A stretch of DNA of 64,000 nucleotides from Ornithoclostridium sp944380285 (GTDB lineage: Bacteria > Bacillota > Clostridia > Christensenellales > UBA3700), in assembly GCA_963931165.1 (NCBI GenBank), contig OZ006985.1, forward strand, positions 682,001-746,000, in the 5' to 3' direction. Positions 50,720 through 59,772 of this stretch are shown piece by piece. Position 1 is the first letter of the stretch. Each line of letters opens with the position of its first letter. Made by a program: the position numbers and the translations under genes. Below the pieces are notes generated by a model that saw only the letters and a program-made list of their open reading frames with translations, was not told where the DNA came from and did no database searches.

Positions 50720-50978
50720 CTATCGGTGGTCTTCGTAGACGTTCTTTGGAGTGAAATATTGTCATTTTCCGAAATCGTGCGCCAAGTGAAAAACGATGAC
50801 GAAAGGCATGCCGCACGGTGATAAAATGGTGGAGAGAAGGGGTGATATTGTTCGGAAGCCGAACAAAAATTTGCACAAAAATTTACAATTTTCGGCGGTG
50901 GGTTTGTCGCTTTGCGACAAAAAGATATAATTCCGCGAACTTCTGAGCGGAGAGCGGCAAAAAAAGTGACACTTAACC

Positions 50979-51007
50979 TTGAAATCGAGCAAAGCGTGTG
51001 TTATAAT
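50979..51007 (+). promoter_or_regulatory. Promoter of the second large lipoprotein
   Basis: TTGAAA at 50979-50984, 17-base spacer, TATAAT at 51002-51007; AAGGAGG follows before the ATG at 51030. Confidence 0.88.
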
Positions 51008-51029
51008 GGTGGCGACAAGGAGGTTTGGA

Positions 51030-54000
51030 ATGAAAAAATTCTGGTTGATACTCATCACGATCACATTGGTGCTCGCGCTTTGCGGCACGATTTCTGCATG
51101 CGGCGACAACACCGATCCGAACAACGGGGGAGGGAGAGAACCGCCCGAAGCGTCGGACACTTTGCCGCAATTCGACGGCGAAAAGACGGATCTCGGCAAG
51201 GAGGACGTCAAGGACGAGATCAAGGACATGATCTTGGAAGGGATAGACGTGCCGAGCATAACGGAGCCGGGCGACGGCGGTGCGCTCACGCAGGAAGAGG
51301 CGCTCGAACAGCTCGAACAGCTTTTCGCGGTGACCGAAAGCGTGCAGGCGTTCAGGGCGACGAACGTCACAGACGAAAAGTATAACGCATACAAGAAGTC
51401 GTGCGAGGACGCGGGCATGACCTATGCCGGCGAGTATAACGTCGAGGGCACGATCTACACCGCGTACACGGGCAAGAGCTCGATGACGTTCATCATCCGC
51501 AAGGGCACGGAAATGATCGCCGCGACCGTTGCGATGAAGCCGGACGAGCAGGTCGTGTACGAAATGCCGGCGGACGAAGTGTGGGCGCGCTTCGGGCTTT
51601 CGGGCATGAAACAGCCGGCAAACAGCCGCATCATCGGCGTCGAAGAGGATAAAAACGGCGCATATCTGTCGGTGGAATTCGAGTTCGATTCCGCGTCGAA
51701 GCCGTCTTTCGACAGCGTTGTCGCGTTCTGCAAAGGCAAAGGCTTTACGCTTGCCGAGGATTCGCGCCATGAGTCGGACGACGGCCACGAACGCGATATA
51801 TGGCAGGGCAGCACCATCATAGACGAAGAGGTGTTCGAGTGCTATGTCGATTACGTCGTCGCCACGGATATGACTGCGTCGCGCTCTTGGTGGACGCTTT
51901 ACATACGGGTCGCCAACACGACTGCCGAAAACGAGACGTCTTTCGCCGACGGATACGAAAGCGCGACCTATTTTGTCAAATACGAGAGGACGTACAACGA
52001 CCTCTATGAGGACAAGGACGAAGACAAGCAAGAGGGCATGGTGACCTATGTCGGCGTCGAAGTCGCCACGTTCGGAGCAGCCGGCGCGGCGTACGGCGAC
52101 GTCTTCTCGAGCGACGAAGTCTCGTACGACGGCATTTCGTCGGCACAATGGAAGCTCGACTACGAGACCTCTCTTTGGCTGTTCGACAAGTCGACGCGCG
52201 ACAACTACACCGTCGACATGATGCGCAAGCGCCTCGGCGAGAGACGCGAACTCGACGTGGTGAGAGACTATACCGTCACAAGGCTCGATTATGCGCAGGC
52301 TAATTACATGGGGTCGCGCAACCGCGTTAAGACGGGCGAGACAAAGACGATCGCCGGCTTTGAATGCGAAAAATACACCGCAGACGTGCACGTCAACGGC
52401 GACGGCGAAGAGGACATCGTCTGGACCGCCGAATTTTGGATCGACAAAGCGACGGGGCTCGTGCTCGAATACAGCGGCAGAGACAGATGGGACGACCCCT
52501 CGTCCACGCTCAGATGCAGCCTTGTATCGGTCGAAGAGGGCGACCATGTCGGCGAGTTGCTCGCTCTGCCCCTTGTCGGGCAATTGCAGGCTCAAATGCC
52601 CGTCGACGAGATGAAAGATGCGTTCGGCTTGGACGAAATGCCCTTTGACGGCATCGACGGCGCGGAAGGCTGGTATGTCGACGTCGAGCAAGTCGAAGAC
52701 GGAGTCTACGCCGATCGCTTCTACGTCTACGGCGTGGACGACGATGAGTTTGCGGCGTTCGGCGAAAAGCTTGTCGCAGACGGCTGGCGTGAGGGCTACA
52801 ATGGCGAGTGGGTCTATGACGACGGCGGCGTCAACGGCGCGAAATACGATCAATATCGCGTGTTTGTCTCCGAGCAAGGCACCGGCACCATCGAGGACAG
52901 GTACGACGGCAGAGAAGTGACGATCTCCGTGACTCAAAAATCCCTGCCCGTGTTCATTTATGCCACTCAACCGCTTGTCGTGAGAATGGATGTTGAGGAC
53001 ATCTTTGACGAAAACATCACTCACAAATACACCGTCCAAGCAGACGAAGAATTCGTCGTCGTGATACGCGACGAAGAGCCGACCGTTTACAGGCGCACCG
53101 AAGGCGGCATGCTGGTCGAGATGATGCCCGACGGCACGCCCAATCCCGACGCGGTAACGATCACTCCGGCGGAGTTTTGCAGCTTCTACGACGAGGTGTT
53201 GGAATGGATGACGCCGTCCCACTACGGCTCGTTTGACGACGTCAACGAAGAGGGCGGACCGCTGTGGACGGACGAGGGCAGCGACGTCGTCGCAGACAGA
53301 GAGGTCGTCAAGCTGAGCAATGGATATGTGACGTTGTGGTACGACGAAGAGCTCGACCTCGTGCTCAAGCGCGAATACAGCGAAGGAGGGCAGGGCGCGG
53401 AGGTCACCTACTACGGCGAGCCGGGGCAGGCATTCCCCGACGACAGACCGCAGCTTGAGACGGACGCGTTTGTCTGGGGCATGGATACGGCGATCGCAAA
53501 CGGCGCGATCTCGTGGGAAGCGCCCGAGGGCTACGCGGAGGAAAACTTCGACGACATCTCCTATTTGACCGACCAAAACGTCTCCGCCGAGGCGATCGAG
53601 GCGTATCGAGCCGCGATCGAAGAATATGCGGACGCCGTTTCGGTCTCTGAGAGCGAAAGCAGCTGGCACGGCGTATATGCGATGGGCAAGTACGTTGTAA
53701 GGATCGACGCGGCATATTACGACGTGGAGGACATGGAGGAATACGGCATTGTGTGGAGCGTCACGATCTTTGAGTACGCGCTCAAGACGAGCGCCGAGGA
53801 ATTCTTCGGCATAGAGTGGGGCGTGCAGACGGCAAGCGTCGCCCAAAAGCTGGGCGAAGGCAAATACGGCTACACTCAATCCGTGTCGGGCGAATGGGGC
53901 GAAGAGGAAAAGCCGAGCGACGACATGCCGACGATCGACTTTGACAAAGACGGTAATAAGGTGAGCGTGAACGGCGAGCTGTATGTGTTCGGCGGACAGA

Positions 54001-54743
54001 GCGCGAAAGTGTACAGCGGGCTTGCCGACTTCGCCGGATTGCAATTCGTCTATTCGGTCGGCGAATATGCCGGCACCGCGGAGAGCGTCGTCGACAACTC
54101 GCTGCCTGCCGCGTTGAGCATCGTCTTCGATACTTCGAAGCTGACGAATGCCGGCACCGAGGATGTGAACGGCGTGGCTTGCGACAAGTACACGGGAACA
54201 GTCAAGTTCAGAGGCATCGAGAGCGAGTACGCTATTTGGGTGAGCGACGGAGTGACCTACCGCTATGAGGGACTCGTGATCGGCGGAGATTTCGGCAGCG
54301 CGGAGACGGTCATATGCGAATTGAAGTTCGAGGACGTTGAGGTCACGTTGACCGCTCCCGAAAACGAAGAGGACTTGATCGTCATTGCCGGCGAAAAAAC
54401 GGCGGCGGAATGGGACAACAGGCTGTGGCTGAACGGCGCGACGCTTAAAGGCTTCAAGTCGTACAACATCGACTATGTCACCGACACCGCAATGCGCATC
54501 AGCTTCACCTTCGACGGCGAGACGTGTCCGTCATGGTCGTACAATGGTCAAACGGGCGAGATCGACGGCGTTGAGGACGAGATCGCGCTTGACGGCATGA
54601 CTCAATCGTTCTCGGCGCAACAGATTTTGAGCGAGCCCGAGATCGTAGTCGGCGAGGACGGCAGCGAGGTGATCGAGGGCGAAAAGAAAGTGATCGGCTG
54701 GGAGGTCTTTATGCAATTTGAATTGACCGAAAAGAATGCTTGA
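51030..54743 (+). CDS. Large lipoprotein of unknown function
   Basis: A 1237-residue exported lipoprotein: signal peptide with lipobox ISAC (Cys24), then a low-complexity Asn/Gly/Pro linker. No family is recognised. The mature part is acidic and seems built from related modules: two stretches of alpha/beta look (about 170-300 and 520-650) each start with a VDEMKDAFGL or ADEVWARFGL-like motif and contain a KLVADGWREG or KGKGFTLAED-like strand-turn. Segments such as KTIAGFECEKYTADVHV and DVNGVACDKYTGTVKF resemble the beta-rich fold used by lipid-binding or LolA-like proteins, where a Cys is followed by KYT. It is monocistronic with strong signals. A role in envelope binding is only a guess. Confidence 0.7.
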   Translation: MKKFWLILITITLVLALCGTISACGDNTDPNNGGGREPPEASDTLPQFDGEKTDLGKEDVKDEIKDMILEGIDVPSITEPGDGGALTQEEALEQLEQLFAVTESVQAFRATNVTDEKYNAYKKSCEDAGMTYAGEYNVEGTIYTAYTGKSSMTFIIRKGTEMIAATVAMKPDEQVVYEMPADEVWARFGLSGMKQPANSRIIGVEEDKNGAYLSVEFEFDSASKPSFDSVVAFCKGKGFTLAEDSRHESDDGHERDIWQGSTIIDEEVFECYVDYVVATDMTASRSWWTLYIRVANTTAENETSFADGYESATYFVKYERTYNDLYEDKDEDKQEGMVTYVGVEVATFGAAGAAYGDVFSSDEVSYDGISSAQWKLDYETSLWLFDKSTRDNYTVDMMRKRLGERRELDVVRDYTVTRLDYAQANYMGSRNRVKTGETKTIAGFECEKYTADVHVNGDGEEDIVWTAEFWIDKATGLVLEYSGRDRWDDPSSTLRCSLVSVEEGDHVGELLALPLVGQLQAQMPVDEMKDAFGLDEMPFDGIDGAEGWYVDVEQVEDGVYADRFYVYGVDDDEFAAFGEKLVADGWREGYNGEWVYDDGGVNGAKYDQYRVFVSEQGTGTIEDRYDGREVTISVTQKSLPVFIYATQPLVVRMDVEDIFDENITHKYTVQADEEFVVVIRDEEPTVYRRTEGGMLVEMMPDGTPNPDAVTITPAEFCSFYDEVLEWMTPSHYGSFDDVNEEGGPLWTDEGSDVVADREVVKLSNGYVTLWYDEELDLVLKREYSEGGQGAEVTYYGEPGQAFPDDRPQLETDAFVWGMDTAIANGAISWEAPEGYAEENFDDISYLTDQNVSAEAIEAYRAAIEEYADAVSVSESESSWHGVYAMGKYVVRIDAAYYDVEDMEEYGIVWSVTIFEYALKTSAEEFFGIEWGVQTASVAQKLGEGKYGYTQSVSGEWGEEEKPSDDMPTIDFDKDGNKVSVNGELYVFGGQSAKVYSGLADFAGLQFVYSVGEYAGTAESVVDNSLPAALSIVFDTSKLTNAGTEDVNGVACDKYTGTVKFRGIESEYAIWVSDGVTYRYEGLVIGGDFGSAETVICELKFEDVEVTLTAPENEEDLIVIAGEKTAAEWDNRLWLNGATLKGFKSYNIDYVTDTAMRISFTFDGETCPSWSYNGQTGEIDGVEDEIALDGMTQSFSAQQILSEPEIVVGEDGSEVIEGEKKVIGWEVFMQFELTEKNA

Positions 54744-54762
54744 CGATCAAAACGCACAGACG

Positions 54763-54797
54763 AGGCGGAGCGCAGGTGTGTCTGCGTTCCGCCTTTG
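54763..54797 (+). terminator. Rho-independent terminator of the large lipoprotein gene
   Basis: A stem of about 13 pairs (AGGCGGAGCGCAG with CTGCGTTCCGCCT, one G-U pair) and a GTGTGT loop, then TTGTT. The region from 54798 to 55043 shows no gene. Confidence 0.88.
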
Positions 54798-55043
54798 TTA
54801 CGCTTGAAAGGGAAATGGGGGTATAGACATAAAACAGAAGGGGGAAAGTGTTTGGTTGAAAGGGGTTGAGGTGAATGAGAATGTAGCGTGGGGGTGCAAT
54901 GCCGCCGCAAACTACGGGCGAGAAAATTTGCTTGGTTATTTGATTCGGCAATGCTTGCGACGCGCCGTTCCTCGAGTTGTCGGGAGAGTGCGGATTTTTC
55001 GTCAAGCGGCGGGTGCAGTACGGTTTTGCATGGGTTTGGCAAG

Positions 55044-55397
55044 TTATTGAAGTTTGCAACACTTGTCGCAACTGTAGTGTTCGTCGCGAGAAAGGATATA
55101 TCGCTCTTTCACAAGGTCATAGAAGTCGAGCAGCTTTTTTGTCTCTTCTTCCGTAATGCAGCGATCAAGATACAAAAGATATTGTCCTCTCTTCACGTCG
55201 AACAGCAGTCTGCCGCGCGGATATGTCGCAAAATCCGCGTACGGAAACCGATTTTTGCTCAATTTGTCCCACATGGCAAAATGCGAATGCGGATAGTCGA
55301 TAAAATCGCCCTGTTTTTGCTCTTCAAAGATATAATCATATCTGTCCGCGATCATTTCGCCGCGGACAAACCAAAAGATTCCTGTTTTGATTATCAT
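55044..55397 (-). CDS. Small uncharacterised protein, partner of a metallo-hydrolase
   Basis: A 117-residue soluble protein, unlike its neighbours in being less GC-rich. It contains YPHSHFAMWDKLS, FATYPRGRLLFDVKRGQYLLYLDRC and ends DEHYSCDKCCKLQ with clustered Cys and His that could bind metal. I do not recognise a named family; proteins with a YPRGR...YDxxxxxY pattern occur next to beta-CASP metallo-hydrolases in gut bacteria. The ATG at 55397 has GGAGAGGT six bases upstream, and lies one base after the stop of the metallo-hydrolase remnant, so it was translationally coupled to that gene. Confidence 0.6.
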   Translation of the reverse strand: MIIKTGIFWFVRGEMIADRYDYIFEEQKQGDFIDYPHSHFAMWDKLSKNRFPYADFATYPRGRLLFDVKRGQYLLYLDRCITEEETKKLLDFYDLVKERYILSRDEHYSCDKCCKLQ

Positions 55398-55398
55398 C

Positions 55399-55599
55399 TT
55401 ATACCTCTCCGTGTACGAATATTGTTTCTTTCGGATCGACCGCGTCGATGAGTTTTTGAATTGCGTCGCCGTCGGCATGTCCGGACGTATGCAAAGTGTG
55501 AATCGGACAATTCCGCCGTTCAAAGATCCCGAGCAGTCGTTTTATATCCTCTTTTTCGCGGTAGCCGCTCCACTCACAATCCATAAATACTAACATCAT
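55399..55599 (-). pseudogene. C-terminal remnant of an MBL-fold (beta-CASP) metallo-hydrolase
   Basis: 66 codons that read like the end of an RNase J-like or beta-CASP hydrolase: IHTLHTSGHADGDAIQKLIDAVDPKETIFVHGE, with the conserved HTSGHA and C-terminal PK...VHGE motifs. The N-terminal metal-binding domain (HxHxDH) is absent, a stop codon lies two codons upstream in frame, and no ribosome-binding site is seen, so this is most likely a truncated gene. The base composition is AT-richer than the flanks. Confidence 0.65.
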
Positions 55600-56020
55600 A
55601 TTTCAAACAAAAAGTCAAGCATTTTCGTCGACAATGTGGATTATGCATCTCGCGAAGCGAAAACAGCGTCCGTAAGAATTGAGATCGAGCAAATTGACGG
55701 TATCGCGTTTTGAGAGAAGGAATACGGGCATATGCGTGAAAAGCGCGGTCCGTACTTTTTGTTGTTGGGGAAAACGGAGCGAGGCGGAGGGTGAAATTTT
55801 TACGAAAGCGGTCTATATCCGGGGCGATTCGGCGGAGTATTATGCAAGTTTGACCTATGACAAAGATTGCGTGCTCTCGACGCCCGAGGGCGGTACGCTC
55901 ATCGCCGGATACAATCAATACGCGAGCGTGAACGGCGTCGCCGGCAACTGACACGGCGCGGCAAAAAGCGAACGACACAGGGGAACGGAAGCCCGATAGG
56001 GCTGCCGTTCCCATACGCAT
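55600..56020. other. Gap with degenerate coding sequence
   Basis: No intact gene. On the plus strand a segment before the stop at 55951 reads KAVYIRGDSAEYYASLTYDKDC ... YNQYASVNGVAGN, which looks like the tail of a real secreted or surface protein but has no proper start. Together with the truncated metallo-hydrolase this suggests deletion or rearrangement at this junction. Confidence 0.4.
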
Positions 56021-56746
56021 ATGAAAGAGAAGACAAAAAAGGGAGTCAACATCGCATTGGGCATCTTGACGGCGCTGATTGTGGCGTTCACCGTCTGCAT
56101 GCTTGTTTTCACAATCGTCTCGGTCGCGACGACGCGCGGCAACGCCTCGCTGTTCGGCTATAAGGCGTATATCGTGCAGTCCGACTCGATGAGCGGTGTG
56201 TTCGAAGCCGGCGACGTCATCGTCGTGAAGACCCCCGGCGACGTCACCGCGCTCAATGAGGGCGACATCATCACCTTCATCTCCGAAGACCCCGACAGCT
56301 TCGGCGCGATTGTCACCCACAAGATACGCTCTGTCGAAAAGAGAGGCGGCGAGACGCTCTACCATACCTACGGCGTCGCAAACGGCTTCGACGACCTCAC
56401 GCCCGTGCCTGCCGGCAATGTGCTCGGAGTGTACGAATTCCGCATAGCGGGGCTTGGCAACTTCTTCGCGTTCATACGCACCCCTGCCGGCTATGTCGTG
56501 CTCATCTTGCTGCCGTTCGTCTTGCTCATCGCGCTCAACGTCGGCAAGCTGATCAAGTCGATCAAACAATACCGCTCCGAAAAGAGGGCGGAGAGGGAAG
56601 AGCTCGCTGCGCAGCAAAGGCTGGAGAGAGAACGTATCGCCGAACAGGCGCGCGCCGACCGCGAAGAGGTCGAACGGCTCAGAGAGGAGCTGAGGCGCCT
56701 CAAAGAATCGCGGGCGCGTACGGACGACGAAAACAAAGGACAATGA
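56021..56746 (+). CDS. Signal peptidase I, S26B (SipW/ER-type) with coiled-coil tail
   Basis: A 241-residue membrane protease. An N-terminal helix (about 10-36) is followed by the Ser motif VQSDSMSGVFEAGDVIVV and, instead of a catalytic Lys, a His in IVTHKIRSV, the Ser-His pattern of SipW and eukaryotic/archaeal signal peptidases. A second membrane helix (about 155-180) leads to a 55-residue charged coiled coil (EKRAEREELAAQQRLERERI...). SipW-type enzymes process special substrates such as matrix or pilin-like proteins in spore formers; no such substrate is adjacent. The ATG at 56021 follows a weak site. A terminator follows directly. Confidence 0.85.
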   Translation: MKEKTKKGVNIALGILTALIVAFTVCMLVFTIVSVATTRGNASLFGYKAYIVQSDSMSGVFEAGDVIVVKTPGDVTALNEGDIITFISEDPDSFGAIVTHKIRSVEKRGGETLYHTYGVANGFDDLTPVPAGNVLGVYEFRIAGLGNFFAFIRTPAGYVVLILLPFVLLIALNVGKLIKSIKQYRSEKRAEREELAAQQRLERERIAEQARADREEVERLREELRRLKESRARTDDENKGQ

Positions 56747-56753
56747 CCCATCG

Positions 56754-56788
56754 GGGGACGCCGAAATTTCGACGTCCCCTCTTTGCTT
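56754..56788 (+). terminator. Rho-independent terminator after signal peptidase
   Basis: GGGGACG / CGTCCCC (56754-56760 with 56773-56779), inner part CGAAATTTCG self-complementary, followed by TCTTTGCTTT. Confidence 0.85.
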
Positions 56789-56790
56789 TG

Positions 56791-56819
56791 TTGACTATGC
56801 GCGCGCGCTGTGATAAACT
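56791..56819 (+). promoter_or_regulatory. Extended -10 promoter of mgsA
   Basis: TTGACT at 56791-56796, 17-base spacer, TAAACT at 56814-56819 with a TG at 56811-56812 (extended -10). AAAGGAG lies before the ATG at 56838. Confidence 0.8.
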
Positions 56820-56837
56820 TGTGTAAAGGAGTATTTT

Positions 56838-57218
56838 ATGAAAGAGATCAAGACGGTCGCGCTGATCGCGCACGACAACAAAAAAGCGGAGATGGTAGCT
56901 TGGTCGATGAAGAACAAAGACCTGCTCGCGAAATATCAGCTTTGCGGCACCGGCACCACCTCGAAATTGGTCGCCGAATCGACGGGGCTCGACGTGTACC
57001 GCTATCTGTCCGGTCCGCTCGGCGGAGACCAGCAGATCGGCGCAAAGATCGCCGAGGGACAGATCGACGTCGTCATCTTCTTTTGGGATCCGCTGTCCAT
57101 GCAGCCGCACGACCCCGACGTCAAGGCGCTACTGCGCATAGCCGCGCTCTACGACGTCCCCATCGCGACCAACAAGGCGACAGCCGACTTTGTGCTGTCG
57201 TCGCCGCTGATGCGCTGA
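56838..57218 (+). CDS. mgsA: Methylglyoxal synthase
   Basis: 126 residues: VALIAHDNKKAEMV at the start, CGTGTTSKLV, LSGPLGGDQQIGAKI with the catalytic Asp region, and VIFFWDPLSMQPHDPDVKALLRI are complete family blocks. It converts dihydroxyacetone phosphate to methylglyoxal, a bypass that releases phosphate during excess sugar-phosphate flux. It is the first gene of a run that continues into a macro-domain protein and the sialic-acid genes, whose catabolism produces amino-sugar phosphates feeding glycolysis. Confidence 0.96.
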   Translation: MKEIKTVALIAHDNKKAEMVAWSMKNKDLLAKYQLCGTGTTSKLVAESTGLDVYRYLSGPLGGDQQIGAKIAEGQIDVVIFFWDPLSMQPHDPDVKALLRIAALYDVPIATNKATADFVLSSPLMR

Positions 57219-57219
57219 G

Positions 57220-57729
57220 ATGCCGCGCTTTGTCTGCATAGGCGACATCACCCGCTGCCGTGTGGACGCGATCGTCAACGCCGCCAACAACTCCCTGCTG
57301 GGCGGAGGAGGCGTGGACGGGGCGATACACCGTGCCGCCGGCGAGGACTTGCTTGCCGAATGCCGCACGCTGGGCGGCTGCAATACGGGCGACGCCAAGG
57401 TCACAAAGGGTTACCGCCTGCCGGCAAAATACGTCATACATACGGTGGGTCCGATCTGGCACGGAGGCGGCTTCGGCGAAGAGGAGCTGCTGAGAAGCTG
57501 CTATCGCAAAAGCCTTGCGATCGTCAGGGAGGCGGGGCTCAAAAGCGTCGCGTTCCCGCTGATCTCCGCAGGTGTGTACGGCTACCCCAAGCGCGAAGCG
57601 TTCCGCATCGCAGCCGAGGAGATAGACGAATTTTTGAAGAGCTATGAAGCGGACGTATATATCGTGCTGTTCGGCGGCGGAGCGTTGATCGCAGGCGACG
57701 TCGGAGAGACGACCGAGATGCCGCAATAG
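57220..57729 (+). CDS. Macro-domain protein (O-acetyl-ADP-ribose deacetylase, YmdB-like)
   Basis: 169 residues, one macro domain with GDITRCRVDAIVNAANNSLLGGGGVDGAIH, GGCNTGDAKVTKGYRLPAKYVIHTVGP and FPLISAGVYGYPK. All ADP-ribose-binding loops are present, so hydrolysis of O-acetyl-ADP-ribose or removal of ADP-ribose from protein is likely. Sialic-acid clusters do sometimes include macro-domain or deacetylase genes. It starts one base after the mgsA stop (TGAGATG), so the two are cotranscribed. Confidence 0.93.
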   Translation: MPRFVCIGDITRCRVDAIVNAANNSLLGGGGVDGAIHRAAGEDLLAECRTLGGCNTGDAKVTKGYRLPAKYVIHTVGPIWHGGGFGEEELLRSCYRKSLAIVREAGLKSVAFPLISAGVYGYPKREAFRIAAEEIDEFLKSYEADVYIVLFGGGALIAGDVGETTEMPQ

Positions 57730-57781
57730 ACTAAAACGCGCCCTTTACAAACACGGGCACGAAAAAATTGACGAGGGAAAC

Positions 57782-59098
57782 ATGATATCCGAGCCATTCA
57801 AACTCTTTTCAAAGGACCGCGGTCCGGTCAACAACTACCGCATTCCGTCCATCATTACGGCGGACGACGGCACGGTCATCGCCTGCGCCGACGCGCGCCT
57901 TTACGGCGGCAGCGACAACCCCAACCGCATAGAAAAGGTGATCTGCCGCTCGTTCGACAACGGCGAGTCGTGGACGGATATGCACTTTGCGGTCAAGGAG
58001 TGCGGCGAGGACATTGCCCACTCGTCGGCGGCGATCGACCCCTGCCTCGTCTTTGACCGACAAAAGGGGACGCTGCTGATGCTGTACAGCCACACACCGG
58101 CAGGCGTCGGCATCCTCAACAGCCGCCGCGGCACCGGTTTTGACAAAAAGGGCAGACAGATCGTCATGCACGGCAAGCGCAGACTGTCGCTCGAAAAGGA
58201 CGGCAGACTCTTCGACAAAGACCTCGCGACAGAGTACCGCGTCGACGAAAACTTCGACGTGCGCGTCGGCGAAAACAAGGTCGGCAACATACGCACCGGA
58301 GAGGGCGACTTCACCGAATACCGCACATCGTATATGTACCTTGCCAAGAGCTTTGACAACGGCGTCACCTGGACAAAGCCCGAGTGCATCTCCGCGCAGG
58401 TCAAAGACGAGTATATGTGTTTCATCGGCGCAGGCCCCGGAGTCGGCGTGCAGCTGACCGAGGGCGAGCACAAGGGACGTATCGTCGTGCCGATATACTT
58501 CACTCCGCGCTTTTGGCCGCTGATGGAGTGCGCGGCGTGTATTTTCAGCGACGACGGCGGCGAGACGTGGACCAGAGGCGGAGTCATGGGCGAAAACCGC
58601 AAACGCCTGGGGCTGTTCAAGGTCGGGCACAAGTTCATCGCGGACGGCGAGCGCACGAGCGAGGCGCAGATCGTCACGCTGCCGGGCGGCGGGCTCAAGG
58701 CATTTGTCCGCAACCATTCGAGCCGCCGCGAGGTCGCGGTCGCGACCAGCCGCGACGGTGGCGTCACCTGGGAGGACTTCCACTATATCGGCATCCCCCA
58801 GCCCGTCTGCCAGATCGCCGCGCTCAACGTCAAAGACGGCGACCGCGAGGCGACGCTCGTGCTCAACGCCGCCAGCAAAACAAAGAGAGAAAACGGCGTC
58901 ATCCGCATCTCTTACGACTACGGCGAGACGTTCGCACACTCGCTCAAGATCAAGGACGGCGAGTTCGTCTACAGCTGTATGACGCAGATGAAAGACGGCT
59001 CGATCGGCGTGCTGTTCGAGGGCAGTACGATGCACGAGACCGTCGACTTTTTGAAACTCACATTGGACGACATCAAGGCGTCCGAGGAGAAGATATAA
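57782..59098 (+). CDS. nanH: Exo-alpha-sialidase (GH33 family), no signal peptide
   Basis: A 438-residue sialidase. The arginine-containing YRIPSI motif is at about residues 19-24, and Asp-box repeats occur as SFDNGESWT, SFDNGVTWT, SDDGGETWT and SRDGGVTWED, spaced as in a six-bladed propeller. It releases terminal sialic acid from glycans. No signal peptide or anchor is present, so it probably acts inside the cell on imported sialo-oligosaccharides or gangliosides' sugars. GAGGG lies before the ATG at 57782. It overlaps nanE by one base (TAATG). Confidence 0.9.
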   Translation: MISEPFKLFSKDRGPVNNYRIPSIITADDGTVIACADARLYGGSDNPNRIEKVICRSFDNGESWTDMHFAVKECGEDIAHSSAAIDPCLVFDRQKGTLLMLYSHTPAGVGILNSRRGTGFDKKGRQIVMHGKRRLSLEKDGRLFDKDLATEYRVDENFDVRVGENKVGNIRTGEGDFTEYRTSYMYLAKSFDNGVTWTKPECISAQVKDEYMCFIGAGPGVGVQLTEGEHKGRIVVPIYFTPRFWPLMECAACIFSDDGGETWTRGGVMGENRKRLGLFKVGHKFIADGERTSEAQIVTLPGGGLKAFVRNHSSRREVAVATSRDGGVTWEDFHYIGIPQPVCQIAALNVKDGDREATLVLNAASKTKRENGVIRISYDYGETFAHSLKIKDGEFVYSCMTQMKDGSIGVLFEGSTMHETVDFLKLTLDDIKASEEKI

Positions 59099-59772
59099 TG
59101 GCTCATCTCAACAGGGGACTCATAGTCTCGTGCCAAGCCGTCAAGGGCGAACCGCTCTACGGTCTCGGCATCATGAAGTACATGGCGCGCGCCGCCGTCA
59201 GGGGCGGAGCCGTCGGCATCAGGGCGAATTACGTCAGCGACATCGTCGACATCCGCAGCGAAGTCGACGTGCCCATCATCGCGATCATCAAGGCGGAGTA
59301 TCCGGACAGCGAGGTCTATATCACCCCGACCAAAAAAGAGGTCGACGACCTCATCGAGTGCGGCGCAAAGGTCATCGCGCTCGACGCGACGCTGCGCAGA
59401 CGCCCCGGCGGAGTAACGCTCGAAGAGCTCGTCAAGTATATCCGCCAAAAGGCGCCCGACGTCGAGATCATGGCGGATTGCAGCGACTTCGACGAGGCGG
59501 CGAACGCCGTCAAACTCGGCTTTGACTATGTCGGCACCACGCTGCGCGGCTATACCGCGTACACCAAGGGCACAGTCCTCCCGGACGTCGAGTTCATAGG
59601 CAAGCTCGTCGAGAGCTTCCCCGATACGAAGATCATCGCCGAGGGCGGCATTTGGGAGAGAGGTCAGTTGGAAAAAGTGTGGGCGAAGGGAGTGTATGCG
59701 GTCGTCATCGGCAGCGCGATCACCCGCCCGATGGACATCACAAAACGCTTCGCGGAGGTCATCGCAAAATGA
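59098..59772 (+). CDS. nanE: N-acetylmannosamine-6-phosphate 2-epimerase
   Basis: 224 residues, a TIM-barrel epimerase: RGLIVSCQAVKGEPLYG at the start, VPIIAIIKAEYPDSEVYITPT in the centre, and IIAEGGIWERGQLEKVWAKGVYAVVIGSAITRP at the end. It converts ManNAc-6-phosphate to GlcNAc-6-phosphate. Start fixed by overlap with the nanH stop and GGAG at upstream distance. It overlaps nanK by 4 bases. Confidence 0.95.
   Translation: MAHLNRGLIVSCQAVKGEPLYGLGIMKYMARAAVRGGAVGIRANYVSDIVDIRSEVDVPIIAIIKAEYPDSEVYITPTKKEVDDLIECGAKVIALDATLRRRPGGVTLEELVKYIRQKAPDVEIMADCSDFDEAANAVKLGFDYVGTTLRGYTAYTKGTVLPDVEFIGKLVESFPDTKIIAEGGIWERGQLEKVWAKGVYAVVIGSAITRPMDITKRFAEVIAK

Noticed and set aside
55679..55951. 90-codon frame before the signal peptidase
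   Set aside because: The first half is Arg/Cys-rich nonsense-like sequence, no ribosome-binding site precedes it, and only its tail looks protein-like; kept as a remnant instead.
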